Shown here piece after piece: positions 17,255 through 26,641 of a stretch of 64,000 nucleotides of DNA. Source of the stretch: Pseudomonas sp. (GTDB lineage: Bacteria > Pseudomonadota > Gammaproteobacteria > Pseudomonadales > Pseudomonadaceae); contig NZ_JAUXXP010000013.1 in assembly GCF_030684895.1 (NCBI RefSeq), positions 62,001 through 126,000 of the forward strand. Direction: 5' to 3'. Every line of letters begins with the position of its first letter. The stretch's first letter is position 1. The notes below the pieces were generated by a model. That model did no database searches and was not told the DNA's origin. It was given only the letters and a program-made list of their open reading frames with translations. The position numbers and the translations under genes were made by a program.

Positions 17255-17719
17255 ATGAACAACCTCACTCTGCTCGTCCTGATCGGCAGCGCCGTATTGA
17301 TTGCCGCACTGGCGCTGTACGCCCTGCAGCTGTGGCGACGCGTCTGGACCCAGGAAAAAGCCCAAGCCGAGGCGCTCAACACACAGCGCAAACGCATTGG
17401 TGGCGATCTGCATATCCTCGCCAGCAGTTTGCTCGAGGGTCAGCTGCCATTGATCGAGGGCGCCATTCGGATCAAGGTGCTGCTGGATAACTACGACAGC
17501 AGCCTCAGCCAGGATCGGCGCTGTGAGGTGTTTCACCTGCTATTCGCGGCAACCGCCCAGGTGCCAACCCACGCCGAGTGGAAGGCCCTGGAGAGAAGCG
17601 TGCGCCGCCAGCATGAGCAGCACTTCAGCGAGCTCGAGCTGCAGCACAAGGCAGCCGCTCGCGCCGCTGCCCGCTGGCTACTCGATGAAGCTCTGCCGCC
17701 CCTGCGCCAAAGCGCCTGA
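17255..17719 (+). CDS. DUF2489 family membrane-anchored protein
   Basis: A 154-residue protein. An N-terminal transmembrane helix (about 4-26) is followed by a soluble all-alpha part with GGDLHILASSLLEGQLPLIEGAIRIKVLLDNYD, the conserved core of DUF2489, and a C-terminal coiled stretch rich in Glu, His and Ala. The ATG at 17255 starts right before the hydrophobic segment. It is the last gene of the LEA2/SEC-C/DUF2489 group. Function unknown. Confidence 0.8.
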   Translation: MNNLTLLVLIGSAVLIAALALYALQLWRRVWTQEKAQAEALNTQRKRIGGDLHILASSLLEGQLPLIEGAIRIKVLLDNYDSSLSQDRRCEVFHLLFAATAQVPTHAEWKALERSVRRQHEQHFSELELQHKAAARAAARWLLDEALPPLRQSA

Positions 17720-17849
17720 CTCGCTCGCACAGCGCCTTGTCAGGCGCGTGGCGGCTGGCTAACGTAGTACGTCCGTAGCTGCGCACCTACGCTCCAGGCG
17801 GAAAGCGCACACCCAACCGCCCGTTTTCCACCCGCAAGGAGCCTGCTGC

Positions 17850-20387
17850 ATGCTAGCGCGCGCGTTACGCCCCATGGCCCACCTCAGCCTCGCCGCCGTT
17901 CTTACGGCCGTCGTCGCGCTCACGGGCTGCCAGTCGTTTCTCAACAACCGTTACAGCGACAGCGTGCCCCAGGACCAGGGCATTGTCCGGGTCAAGGGCC
18001 TGGCACAAAGCGTGGTGATCCGTCGCAACCCCCTGGGCATGCCGCTGATCGAAACCACCACCTTCCATGACGCGCTGTTCGCCCTGGGCTATGTACATGC
18101 CAGCGACCGCCTCAGCCAGATGGTCGGCCTGCGCCTGATGGCCGAGGGCCGACTGGCCGAAATGGCCGGCCCCGGCGTGCTGGAAATGGACCGCTTTATG
18201 CGTGCGGTCAATCTGAAGAAAAGCGCCGAGGTGCTCTACAGCAACGCCTCGCCACGGATCAAACGCTTCTTCGAGGTGTATGCCCGCGGGGTCAACGCCT
18301 ACCTGTTCCGCTACCGCGACAAGCTGCCGATGGACCTGGCCGAGTCAGGCTATCGCCCGGCGTACTGGAAGGCCGAAGACTCGGTGCTGGTGTTCTGCCT
18401 GCTGAACTTCGGCCTGGCGGTCAATCTGCAGGAAGAAATCGCCTCTCTGGTGCTCGCACAAAAAGTCGGCAGCGAGCAGCTGGCCTGGCTACTGCCAACC
18501 TACCCCGACGAACCCTTGCCTGTTGAAGAAGCTGCCAAACTCAAAGGCCTCGACCTCAAGGGCCAGCTGGCTGGCCTGAGCAACGTCAGCGCAGCCGTCA
18601 GCCAGTTTGCTGATGCGCATATGCTCGGCGTTGCCGCCTCCAACAATTGGGCCTTTGCCCCACAGCGCACGCGCAGTGGCAAAAGCCTGCTGGCCAACGA
18701 CACCCACCTGCCGCTGTCGATGCCATCGGTGTGGAATTTCGTGCAGATCCGCTCACCCAAATACCAGGCCGCTGGCGTGTCGATTGCCGGCGTCCCGGCG
18801 GTGGTGGCCGGTTTCAACGGCAAACTGGGCTGGGGTATGACCATGGTCATGGGTGACAACCAGGATCTGTTCCTCGAGCAGGTCAGACGCCAAGGCGGCC
18901 GCCTGCACTACCTGGCCGACGGCAAATGGCTGCCCACACTGGAGCGCCAGGAAACCTTCTTTATCAAGGGTCAGCGTCCCATCCGCGAAACCATTTTTGA
19001 AACCCGCCACGGCCCGCTATTGAACTCAGTACTGGGCGAGCGCAAACACATGCTGCAACCCATGCAACTGAGCAGCGGCTATGGTCTGGCGCTGAAAACC
19101 ACCCAATTCGAAGCAGACAAGACCCTGGATGCCTTCTTCGACCTGTCACGTGCCCAGTCGGTCGAGCAGGCCTTTGAGGCCACCCGCGAAGTGCGCGCCA
19201 TGCCGCTGAACATCGTGTTTGCTGATGCGCAGCATATTGGCTGGCAAGTCACCGGACGCTTCCCCAACCGCCGCGCGGGACTGGGCCTGATGCCCTCCCC
19301 CGGCTGGGACAGCCAGTACGACTGGGACGGTTTCGCCGACCCGATGCTGCATCCCTATGACCAAGACCCGCCAGAAGGCTGGCTCGGCACCGCCAACCAC
19401 CGCACCGTACCGCGTGGCTACGGCATGCAGCTGTCCAACTCCTGGTTCTACCCCGAGCGCGCCGAACGCATCGCCGCACTGGCAGCAACGGGCAGGCATG
19501 ACACCCAGAGTATGATCGCCATGCAGTACGACCAGACTTCAGCTTTTGTCGCCAAGCTGCAGAACATGTTCAGCGCACCGGGCATGGCTGAAGGCCTGCA
19601 AACTGCCATCGACGCCCTGCCGGCAGCAGAACGCAGCAAGGCCCGCGAAGCGCACAGCCGGCTGATGAAGTTCGACGGCAAAATGGCCGCCAGCTCGGCG
19701 GACGCTGCGCTGTACAGCGCCTTCCTCTACCAGAGCGCGCGTGAAACCTTCCTCGACGAACTCGGCCCGGACAGCACCCCTGCCTGGAAAGCGCTGGTGG
19801 AAACCGCCAACAGCTCCTACTCCGCCCAGGCCGACCATTTGCTGGGCCGTGACGACAGCCCGTTCTGGAACGACACCCGCACGGCGCAGCGTGAAGATAA
19901 ACCCACCATCCTCGCGCGCAGCCTTGCAGGCGCCGTCACCCTACTGGAAAACAAACTGGGCCCCGAGCGTAGCGCCTGGCAGTGGGGCAAGCTGCACACC
20001 TATAACTGGACCACCGAAACCAGCCAGCTGGCGCAATACATGAGCGCCAGCCAACGCACCAGCATCAACGCCATCAAGGGCTATCTGGATCGCGGCCCCT
20101 ACCCGGCGGGCGGCGATCACAGCACGCTGAATGTGGCGGCTTACAACTGGGGCGAAAACTTCGACACCTGGCTGATTCCAGCAATGCGCATCGTCGTCGA
20201 CTTCGGCCGCGAAGAACCGTTGATCGGCCTCAACAGTTCCGGGCAGTCCGGCAACCCTGCCAGCAAACACTATGCCGACGGCATCGATGCCTGGCTCAAG
20301 GGCAGCTATATGAGCTTCCCCTTCCAATCGCAGAACCTCGACAAGGTGTATGGCACCAAGCGCCTGCTGCTGATGCCGGCGAACTGA
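17850..20387 (+). CDS. quiP: Acyl-homoserine lactone acylase QuiP (penicillin acylase family)
   Basis: N-terminal-nucleophile amidohydrolase that cleaves the acyl chain from long-chain N-acyl-homoserine lactones. The 845 residues match P. aeruginosa QuiP (847), and long stretches such as [16 protein letters not shown] and [17 protein letters not shown] agree with it from memory. A signal peptide carries a possible lipobox (LTGC, Cys27). The autocatalytic cleavage site precedes Ser264 in the SNNW motif, which would become the N-terminal nucleophile of the beta chain. AAGGAG lies nine bases before the ATG. No luxI/luxR pair is in the window. Confidence 0.93.
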   Translation: MLARALRPMAHLSLAAVLTAVVALTGCQSFLNNRYSDSVPQDQGIVRVKGLAQSVVIRRNPLGMPLIETTTFHDALFALGYVHASDRLSQMVGLRLMAEGRLAEMAGPGVLEMDRFMRAVNLKKSAEVLYSNASPRIKRFFEVYARGVNAYLFRYRDKLPMDLAESGYRPAYWKAEDSVLVFCLLNFGLAVNLQEEIASLVLAQKVGSEQLAWLLPTYPDEPLPVEEAAKLKGLDLKGQLAGLSNVSAAVSQFADAHMLGVAASNNWAFAPQRTRSGKSLLANDTHLPLSMPSVWNFVQIRSPKYQAAGVSIAGVPAVVAGFNGKLGWGMTMVMGDNQDLFLEQVRRQGGRLHYLADGKWLPTLERQETFFIKGQRPIRETIFETRHGPLLNSVLGERKHMLQPMQLSSGYGLALKTTQFEADKTLDAFFDLSRAQSVEQAFEATREVRAMPLNIVFADAQHIGWQVTGRFPNRRAGLGLMPSPGWDSQYDWDGFADPMLHPYDQDPPEGWLGTANHRTVPRGYGMQLSNSWFYPERAERIAALAATGRHDTQSMIAMQYDQTSAFVAKLQNMFSAPGMAEGLQTAIDALPAAERSKAREAHSRLMKFDGKMAASSADAALYSAFLYQSARETFLDELGPDSTPAWKALVETANSSYSAQADHLLGRDDSPFWNDTRTAQREDKPTILARSLAGAVTLLENKLGPERSAWQWGKLHTYNWTTETSQLAQYMSASQRTSINAIKGYLDRGPYPAGGDHSTLNVAAYNWGENFDTWLIPAMRIVVDFGREEPLIGLNSSGQSGNPASKHYADGIDAWLKGSYMSFPFQSQNLDKVYGTKRLLLMPAN

Positions 20388-20489
20388 AGCGGAGCCACGA
20401 CTGAACGACCGTTCGTCGGCCGCCACTGAACCAATTCAACGGCGACCGCTCTGAGTAAATGGACTTACTCCATAGATCATCATCGTTTT

Positions 20490-20515
20490 AGGGCGCTTTT
20501 TAGCGCCCTTTCTTT
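20490..20515 (+). terminator. Rho-independent terminator of quiP
   Basis: AGGGCGCT / AGCGCCCT stem with a TTTT loop, followed by TTCTTTT, about 100 bases after the quiP stop codon. Confidence 0.85.
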
Positions 20516-20599
20516 TATGCCTGCCATCCATGGCAGCCACCCTCCTGGCCATCGTTTCACGACGCTAAAAACTGCTCTAGGCATTTCTTTGCCTGCGAT

Positions 20600-21292
20600 T
20601 TAACTCAACAAACTGCGATCAAAGGTGAAGATTCCAGGCGCCTGGGGCTGGTGTGCCAATAAATATTGTGGCCGCCCCATCTTCGGATAGTTCTTCTCGC
20701 CGGTATCACTGATCCAGCCCTGCTGCTTCATCTTTTCCAGGCGTCCGCGCAAGGTGGTGTGCTGTACCGCCTGACCCAGACAAGCCTGGAACGCTGCCAA
20801 CGCCTCGGTCACGGTGAAGTGCGGAGCCAACAGATAGAGCGGCAGTGAGGTGTACACCGATTTGCCGGCTAGCCGCTCCAGCGCTTGCGCCACCAACTGC
20901 ACATGGTCGAATGACAGTGGAAAGCGCTCGTCGAGCACTTGCGCCAGACTGGTAAAACACAGGTCCTCGCCCGGTAACTCGACACCGGCAGGCAACAGGG
21001 CCAGATAAAAGGTGCTCAGTGACCAACCACGCGGGTCACGCAGCGCATTGCCCACCGTTGCCACCTGCTCCAGGTGCTGCGGCTGCACCCGCGCTTTTTC
21101 CTGCAACGCACGGGTTGCTGCGGCATCCAGGTTGAGGTCGGCACAGCGGCCATTGACCAGCACACCGGGCAACGCCCACTGCCCGGCAAACGGCGCCTGC
21201 GCACGGCGAATCAACAGCAGCTCCAGCTCGCCCGCCTCGCTCAAGCGCAGCGCGACGATGTCTACGCTGGCCAGCACTTCTGCAGAACCCAT
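20600..21292 (-). CDS. nrtR: NrtR-type transcriptional regulator of NAD metabolism (degenerate NUDIX + winged helix)
   Basis: A 230-residue repressor of NAD genes. The N-terminal NUDIX domain (about 8-130) has WALPGVLVNG but a degenerate catalytic box (ATRALQEKARV instead of REUxEExGU), as in NrtR proteins that bind ADP-ribose without hydrolysing it. A C-terminal winged helix (about 150-220) follows: HFTVTEALAAFQ, then TTLRGRLEKMKQQGWISDTG. It is divergent from pncA-pncB-nadE across a near-perfect palindrome. From established NrtR biology, it should repress these genes until ADP-ribose (NAD turnover) releases it. Confidence 0.88.
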   Translation of the reverse strand: MGSAEVLASVDIVALRLSEAGELELLLIRRAQAPFAGQWALPGVLVNGRCADLNLDAAATRALQEKARVQPQHLEQVATVGNALRDPRGWSLSTFYLALLPAGVELPGEDLCFTSLAQVLDERFPLSFDHVQLVAQALERLAGKSVYTSLPLYLLAPHFTVTEALAAFQACLGQAVQHTTLRGRLEKMKQQGWISDTGEKNYPKMGRPQYLLAHQPQAPGIFTFDRSLLS

Positions 21293-21374
21293 CACCCCTC
21301 CAGTTCCTTCGACTTATTTCATCTTGACCAATAACTAGGCGAATTTCACTTGTTTCGCAGAAAAGCGCTTGACC

Positions 21375-21399
21375 ACATATTACATCAGATGGAATATGT
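21375..21399. promoter_or_regulatory. Candidate NrtR operator, 25-bp palindrome
   Basis: ACATATTACATC-A-GATGGAATATGT: 11 of 12 base pairs are symmetric around an A at 21387. It lies 33-57 bases before the pncA ATG and 83-107 before the nrtR ATG, so a dimer bound here could repress both directions. Confidence 0.75.
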
Positions 21400-21431
21400 A
21401 GCCACGCAACCCAGCGAAAAGGAGTGTCAGG

Positions 21432-22076
21432 ATGAAGATCGCCAGCTTCGACGTCGATGCACAGAAGGGTTTCACCCCGCTGTGTCCGAATGAGCTGCCG
21501 GTGGCCGGTGGCGAGCAGATCGCGCCAGCCCTGAATGAGCTGGCCAGCCGCGTCCACCTGCGCCTGGGCAGCAAGGATGCGCACAGCCCACAAGCAGCCT
21601 GGATTGCGCCGAGCCATGCAGAGATGCTCAAGCCGCTGCCCCTGGCCAACGCCGATCTCAGCTGGGTCAGCCACTGCGTGCCGGGCACACCCGGGTTCGA
21701 GCTGCTGGATGAATTGCCACAGCCGCTGGACTACGACTACTTCGTGTGGAAAGGCGTGGAGCCGGACCTGCACCCCTACGGCGCCTGTTACCACGACCTG
21801 GCCGAGAAACGCAGCACGGGCGCCATCGAATTTCTCCGGCACAATGGCGTGCAGCGCGTACTGGTCGGCGGCCTGGCCCTCGACTACTGCGTGAAGACCA
21901 CTGCCCTACAACTGCGCCACGCGGGCTTCAGTGTCGGCGTATACCTGCCGGCCTGCCGCGCCATTGCCGAAGCAACCGCGCAAAACGCCTGCAGCGAGAT
22001 GCGCGCGGCGGGCATCGAGCTGTACGCCAGCCTGGATGAGCTGGACGCGGCCCTCAACACGGACAAGAGGATCTGA
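21432..22076 (+). CDS. pncA: Nicotinamidase
   Basis: Isochorismatase-fold hydrolase that converts nicotinamide to nicotinate in the salvage route to NAD. The protein has 214 residues. The early Asp (FDVDAQKGF, Asp8 region), the metal-site segment SKDAHSP and the nucleophile Cys153 in [11 protein letters not shown] form the expected Asp-Lys-Cys arrangement. The first gene of the pncA-pncB-nadE operon, with AAAGGAG nine bases before its ATG. pncB starts two bases after its stop. Context with nicotinate phosphoribosyltransferase and NAD synthetase fixes the substrate. Confidence 0.92.
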   Translation: MKIASFDVDAQKGFTPLCPNELPVAGGEQIAPALNELASRVHLRLGSKDAHSPQAAWIAPSHAEMLKPLPLANADLSWVSHCVPGTPGFELLDELPQPLDYDYFVWKGVEPDLHPYGACYHDLAEKRSTGAIEFLRHNGVQRVLVGGLALDYCVKTTALQLRHAGFSVGVYLPACRAIAEATAQNACSEMRAAGIELYASLDELDAALNTDKRI

Positions 22077-22078
22077 TC

Positions 22079-23284
22079 ATGGGTGAAAGCGTATTTGCCG
22101 AGCGTATCGTGCAGAACCTGCTGGATACCGACTTCTACAAACTGACCATGATGCAGGCGGTGCTGCACAACTACCCCAACGCCGAGGTGGAGTGGGAATT
22201 CCGCTGCCGCAATGCCGAGGACCTGACGCCTTACCTGGCAGAGATCCGCTACCAGATTGAGCGCCTGGCCGACCTGAGCATGAGTGCCGACCAACTGGCT
22301 TTCCTCGAACGCATCCCGTTCATCAAGCCGGACTTCATCCGCTTTCTCAGCCTGTTCCGCTTCAACCTGCGCTACGTGCATACCAGTATCGAGGACGGCC
22401 AGCTATGCATTCGCCTGCGCGGCCCCTGGCTGCACGTGATCCTCTACGAGATCCCGCTGCTGGCCATCGTTAGTGAGGTGCGCAACCGCTACCGCTACCG
22501 CGAGGTGGTGCTGGAGCAAGCCAGCGAACGCCTGTACCAGAAACTCGACTGGCTCAAGGGCGAGGCTTCGGCCTCCGAGCTGGAAGGCTTCCAGATCGCT
22601 GACTTCGGTACTCGCCGGCGCTTCTCCTACCGGGTGCAGGAGCAAGTGGTGCACATCCTCCAGCGCGACTTTCCTGGGCGCTTCGTCGGCACCAGCAACG
22701 TGCACCTGGCCCGCGAGTTCGACCTCAAGCCAATCGGTACCATGGCCCACGAATGGTTGATGGCCCACCAGCAACTCGGTCCGCGCCTGATCGACAGCCA
22801 GAGCGCCGCGCTGGACTGCTGGGTGCGCGAATACCGAGGCCTGCTCGGTATCGTCTTGACCGACTGCATCACCATGGATGCTTTCCTGGCCGACTTCGAC
22901 CTGTACTTCGCCAAGCTGTTTGACGGCCTGCGCCACGACTCCGGCGACCCGCTGCAGTGGGCAGAGAAAGCCATCGCCCACTACGAGAAGCTCGGCATCG
23001 ACCCTAAGAGCAAAACCCTGGTGTTCTCCGATGGCCTCACCCTGGAGAAATCGCTACAGCTCTACCGTGCACTTTGCGGGCGGATCAACGTAAGCTTCGG
23101 CATCGGCACCAACCTGACTTGCGACATTCCTGGTGTTGAACCGATGAACATCGTGATCAAGATGACTGCTTGCAATGGCCAGCCGGTCGCCAAGATCTCC
23201 GATACGCCGGGCAAGACCCAATGCCGCGACGACAACTTCGTCAGCTACTTGAAACATGTTTTTCGCGTCCGCGACGCCCAGTGA
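22079..23284 (+). CDS. pncB: Nicotinate phosphoribosyltransferase
   Basis: Makes nicotinate mononucleotide from nicotinate and PRPP, driven by ATP hydrolysis through a phospho-His. The 401 residues fit PncB. Conserved segments are [16 protein letters not shown] near the N-terminus, [23 protein letters not shown] and the active-site [13 protein letters not shown], then [13 protein letters not shown]. It follows pncA with two bases between and is followed by nadE after 10 bases. Confidence 0.96.
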   Translation: MGESVFAERIVQNLLDTDFYKLTMMQAVLHNYPNAEVEWEFRCRNAEDLTPYLAEIRYQIERLADLSMSADQLAFLERIPFIKPDFIRFLSLFRFNLRYVHTSIEDGQLCIRLRGPWLHVILYEIPLLAIVSEVRNRYRYREVVLEQASERLYQKLDWLKGEASASELEGFQIADFGTRRRFSYRVQEQVVHILQRDFPGRFVGTSNVHLAREFDLKPIGTMAHEWLMAHQQLGPRLIDSQSAALDCWVREYRGLLGIVLTDCITMDAFLADFDLYFAKLFDGLRHDSGDPLQWAEKAIAHYEKLGIDPKSKTLVFSDGLTLEKSLQLYRALCGRINVSFGIGTNLTCDIPGVEPMNIVIKMTACNGQPVAKISDTPGKTQCRDDNFVSYLKHVFRVRDAQ

Positions 23285-23294
23285 GGACTTTGAA

Positions 23295-24122
23295 ATGAGC
23301 AATCGCCAAGCCGAAATCGCCGCCGCCCTCGACGTGGTACCACCTTTCACCGATACCGCCGCGCTGGTCGCGCAGATCGACCAGCGCAAGACCTTTATCA
23401 AACAGTGCCTGAAGAACTCCGGCCTCAAGGTGCTGGTACTGGGTATCAGTGGCGGAGTCGATTCGCTGACCGCCGGCCGCCTGGCCCAGCTTTCCGTGGA
23501 AGAGTTGCGTGCAGAGACAGGCGATACGGCCTATCGCTTTATCGCCGTACGCCTGCCACACGGCGCTCAGCACGATGAGCAGGACGCGCAGGATTCGCTG
23601 AAATTTATTCGCGCCGATGAAGAAGACACGGTGAATATTGCTGGCAGCGTGACGGGGCTCGGCGAGCAGGTGACTCATCTGCAAAAGCTCAGCGACGCCC
23701 GTCGCGACTTCGTCACCGGCAATATCAAAGCGCGCATCCGCATGGTCGCCCAGTTCGCCATCGCCAACGCCAACAACGGCCTGGTAATCGGCACTGACCA
23801 CGCTGCCGAAGCGGTGATGGGCTTTTTCACCAAGTTCGGCGACGGTGCCTGCGACCTCACCCCGCTGTCCGGCTTGGTCAAGGGTCAGGTGCGGGCCATC
23901 GCCAAACACCTCGGCGCACCAGAAAACCTGGTGTTCAAGGTGCCCACCGCCGACCTCGAAGAGCTGCGCCCTGGCAAACCGGACGAAGAAGCCCACGGCA
24001 TCAGCTATGCAGAGATTGATGCATTCCTGCACGGCCAACCCGTGCGCCAGGAGGCCTACGCCATCATCGTGCGCACCTATGACGCCACTCGCCACAAGCG
24101 CGAACTGCCACTGGTCCCTTGA
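23295..24122 (+). CDS. nadE: NH3-dependent NAD+ synthetase
   Basis: Amidates nicotinate adenine dinucleotide to NAD+ using ammonia. The 275-residue form is the short NadE without a glutaminase domain. The N-type ATP pyrophosphatase P-loop is SGGVDS (52-57); GNIKARIRM and [22 protein letters not shown] are characteristic NAD-synthetase segments. The ATG at 23295 (MSNRQAEI) is chosen after GAGGAC; a frame starting 39 bases earlier overlaps pncB and lacks homology. Last gene of the salvage operon, with a terminator directly after. Confidence 0.96.
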   Translation: MSNRQAEIAAALDVVPPFTDTAALVAQIDQRKTFIKQCLKNSGLKVLVLGISGGVDSLTAGRLAQLSVEELRAETGDTAYRFIAVRLPHGAQHDEQDAQDSLKFIRADEEDTVNIAGSVTGLGEQVTHLQKLSDARRDFVTGNIKARIRMVAQFAIANANNGLVIGTDHAAEAVMGFFTKFGDGACDLTPLSGLVKGQVRAIAKHLGAPENLVFKVPTADLEELRPGKPDEEAHGISYAEIDAFLHGQPVRQEAYAIIVRTYDATRHKRELPLVP

Positions 24123-24136
24123 GTTTCTAAACCCCA

Positions 24137-24167
24137 TGAAAAAGCCGGGCAATGCCCGGCTTTTTCA
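24137..24167. terminator. Bidirectional terminator between nadE and dcd
   Basis: GAAAAAGCCGGGC / GCCCGGCTTTTTC with an AAT loop region; A-run on one side and T-run on the other serve the converging nadE (plus) and dcd (minus). Confidence 0.9.
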
Positions 24168-24180
24168 TTACAGCGACCGA

Positions 24181-24747
24181 TCAAGCCCTGGGCAGCGTCA
24201 CACCCAGCTGACCCTGATACTTGCCGCCGCGGTCCTTGTAGGAAACCTCACAGGCCTCATCGGACTGCAAAAACAGCATCTGCGCCACACCCTCGTTGGC
24301 GTAAATCTTCGCCGGCAAGGTGGTGGTATTGGAGAATTCCAGGGTCACATGGCCTTCCCACTCCGGTTCCAGCGGGGTGACGTTGACGATAATGCCGCAA
24401 CGCGCGTAGGTGCTCTTACCCAGGCAGATGGTCAGCACGTCGCGAGGAATGCGGAAGAACTCCACGGTGCGCGCCAGGGCGAAGGAGTTCGGCGGGATGA
24501 TGCACACATCGCTTTTCACATCGACAAAGCTCTTCTCATCGAAGTTCTTCGGGTCGACGGTCGCCGAATTGATGTTGGTGAACACCTTGAACTCATCGGC
24601 GCAGCGCACATCGTAGCCGTAGCTGGAAACGCCATAGGAAATCAGTGGCTGGGCGCCCTCGGCACGTACCTGGCGCTCGACAAAGGGCTCAATCATGCCG
24701 TGCTCTTGAGCCATGCGGCGAATCCACTTATCCGATTTGATGCTCAT
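24181..24747 (-). CDS. dcd: dCTP deaminase
   Basis: Deaminates dCTP to dUTP, the main bacterial source of dUMP for thymidylate. The 188 residues match Dcd. Motifs include [15 protein letters not shown], the nucleotide-binding [32 protein letters not shown] with the catalytic Glu, and the C-terminal [13 protein letters not shown] closing the active site. The ATG at 24747 (MSIKSDKW) is the family start; a longer frame adds 23 unrelated residues. It is convergent with nadE. Confidence 0.96.
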   Translation of the reverse strand: MSIKSDKWIRRMAQEHGMIEPFVERQVRAEGAQPLISYGVSSYGYDVRCADEFKVFTNINSATVDPKNFDEKSFVDVKSDVCIIPPNSFALARTVEFFRIPRDVLTICLGKSTYARCGIIVNVTPLEPEWEGHVTLEFSNTTTLPAKIYANEGVAQMLFLQSDEACEVSYKDRGGKYQGQLGVTLPRA

Positions 24748-25071
24748 GGCGGCTGTCCTGCTATAGCGAAGGGTGAAAAGTGCACGCATCTTACCGGGGC
24801 CGGCGGCAGGGTTCAAAGGCTCTTAAGCCCGCGCAGGGCGCAAAACGCTAAACCGCCTGTCTGTCGCCAAATAACAGAAAGATGCACAGAGCATTCGCGC
24901 TTAGCGTTAAAAGCGAGTATGGTTGCCCCACTGTGCTGCATGTGTCACCGCGAATCGCTACTTGATGCCTAAGATTTCGATCCAAACATCGTCCGACTCC
25001 TAGTACTCGTTGCACTCAGTCCCGGCCTGGGCTTTTCCAGGGCTGTTAATAAATTTGTTAGGAGACATAAC
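24748..25071. other. Intergenic region and long leader of the cold-shock gene
   Basis: The 324-bp gap between the divergent dcd and csp genes. The csp ATG is preceded by TTAGGAG at nine bases and by an AT-rich AATAAATTTG stretch. A small hairpin (CCTGG/CCAGG around 25026-25041) is visible. Long structured leaders are usual for cspA-type genes, but I could not place a promoter with confidence. Confidence 0.5.
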
Positions 25072-25281
25072 ATGTCGAATCGTCAGAATGGCACCGTCAA
25101 GTGGTTCAACGATGAAAAAGGCTACGGCTTCATCACCCCACAGTCCGGTGACGACCTCTTCGTACACTTCAAAGCTATCCAGAGCGATGGCTTCAAAAGC
25201 CTGAAAGAAGGCCAGGCAGTGACTTTCGTTGCTACCCGTGGTCAGAAAGGCATGCAAGCTGAGGAAGTTCAGGTTGTATAA
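25072..25281 (+). CDS. Cold-shock domain protein (CspA family)
   Basis: A 69-residue single-stranded nucleic acid-binding protein. RNP1 (KGYGFIT) and RNP2 (LFVHFKAI) are intact on an OB fold, starting [17 protein letters not shown]. The family acts as RNA chaperone and antiterminator. Monocistronic, with a strong Shine-Dalgarno AGGAG and its own terminator. Which of the several Pseudomonas paralogues it is cannot be decided here. Confidence 0.95.
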   Translation: MSNRQNGTVKWFNDEKGYGFITPQSGDDLFVHFKAIQSDGFKSLKEGQAVTFVATRGQKGMQAEEVQVV

Positions 25282-25302
25282 CCTGCACTAACCTCGCTTG
25301 AT

Positions 25303-25334
25303 AAAAAGCCCCGCCTAGTGCGGGGCTTTTTTAT
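25303..25334 (+). terminator. Rho-independent terminator of the cold-shock gene
   Basis: AAAAAGCCCCGC / GCGGGGCTTTTTT with a short CTAGT loop, 22 bases after the csp stop. Confidence 0.92.
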
Positions 25335-25392
25335 GGGCGCTGATTTTTCCTAAGTGGAAAATGCCACGCACAGCGCACGTGGCAATCAGTAC

Positions 25393-26484
25393 TTAGTCTT
25401 CGCTGATCACAATGCTCGGCATCGCCTGCTGCGCTGCGCCCTGAGCGATACGCGCACCCACGTTGCGTGCAGTTTCCTGGTAGATCATCGCGATCTGGCT
25501 TTCCGGATCGGCGATGGTAGTGGGCTTACCGCCATCGGACTGCATGCGGATAGCCATCGACAGCGGCAGCGAGGCCAGCAAATCGACGCCAAACTGCGCC
25601 GCCAGCTTCTCACCGCCGCCCTCACCGAACAGATGCTCGGCATGCCCGCAGTTTGAACAGATATGCACGGCCATGTTTTCCACCACACCGAGCACCGGAA
25701 TGTTCACCTTGCGGAACATCTCCACACCCTTCTTGGCATCCAGCAGCGCCAGATCCTGCGGCGTGGTGACGATCACCGCCCCAGCCACCGGCACCTTTTG
25801 CGCCAGGGTCAGCTGGATGTCGCCGGTGCCCGGCGGCATATCGACCACCAGATAATCCAGGTCATCCCAGGCGGTCTGGGTGATCAATTGCAGCAGCGCG
25901 CCGGACACCATCGGCCCGCGCCACACCACCGGAGTGTTCTCATCGGTGAGGAAGGCCATGGACATCACTTCAACGCCATGGGCCTTGAGCGGCACAAACC
26001 ACTTCTGATCCTTCACCTGCGGCCTTGTACCTTCCGGTATACCAAACATGATGCCCTGGCTCGGCCCATAGATATCCGCATCGAGAATGCCGACCTTGGC
26101 CCCTTCACGCGCCAGCGCCAACGCCAGATTGGCTGCCGTGGTGGACTTGCCCACCCCACCCTTGCCGGATGCCACGGCAATCACGTTCTTTACATTGGCC
26201 AGCGCCGGCACCTGATCCTGCGCCTTGTGCGCTTCGATCACGCAGTCGACCTGCACCTGTGCACGCTCAACACCGTCGAGGTTTTCCAGGGCCATTTGTA
26301 GCATTTGCGCCCAGCCACTCTTGAACAGCCCTGCCGCGTAGCCCAACTGCAGACGCACCCTGACCTGCCCACCCTGAATATCCACTTCACGCAGGCAACC
26401 GGCGCTGACCGGGTCCTGATTCAGGTGCGGGTCGGTGTATTGGGACAAGGCGGCTTCGACCGCTGCGCGGGTAACGACACTCAT
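25393..26484 (-). CDS. apbC: Iron-sulfur cluster carrier protein ApbC/Mrp (ParA-like ATPase)
   Basis: Cytoplasmic P-loop ATPase that binds and transfers Fe-S clusters. The 363 residues comprise an N-terminal DUF59/MIP18-like domain (about 1-90) and a ParA/Mrp ATPase domain. The deviant Walker A is GKGGVGKST (107-115), and DIYGPSQGIMFG and the CxxC (Cys276-Cys279, in ICSNCGH) needed for cluster binding are present. It is divergent from metG, with 157 bases between the starts. Confidence 0.94.
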   Translation of the reverse strand: MSVVTRAAVEAALSQYTDPHLNQDPVSAGCLREVDIQGGQVRVRLQLGYAAGLFKSGWAQMLQMALENLDGVERAQVQVDCVIEAHKAQDQVPALANVKNVIAVASGKGGVGKSTTAANLALALAREGAKVGILDADIYGPSQGIMFGIPEGTRPQVKDQKWFVPLKAHGVEVMSMAFLTDENTPVVWRGPMVSGALLQLITQTAWDDLDYLVVDMPPGTGDIQLTLAQKVPVAGAVIVTTPQDLALLDAKKGVEMFRKVNIPVLGVVENMAVHICSNCGHAEHLFGEGGGEKLAAQFGVDLLASLPLSMAIRMQSDGGKPTTIADPESQIAMIYQETARNVGARIAQGAAQQAMPSIVISED

Positions 26485-26641
26485 GGAAGGCTCCGAAAGG
26501 CTGAGTAAAGCAGGCAGGCATCTTACCCCAGGCTAACTCCACAGGCGCGCACCGGCAGGCATTGGCCTGTGCAAGGATGAAAAATATCCGCCGCCCCTAT
26601 ATAGTTGCCGGCTCCCCTGAGTTACCAGTGCAGCCGATCCC

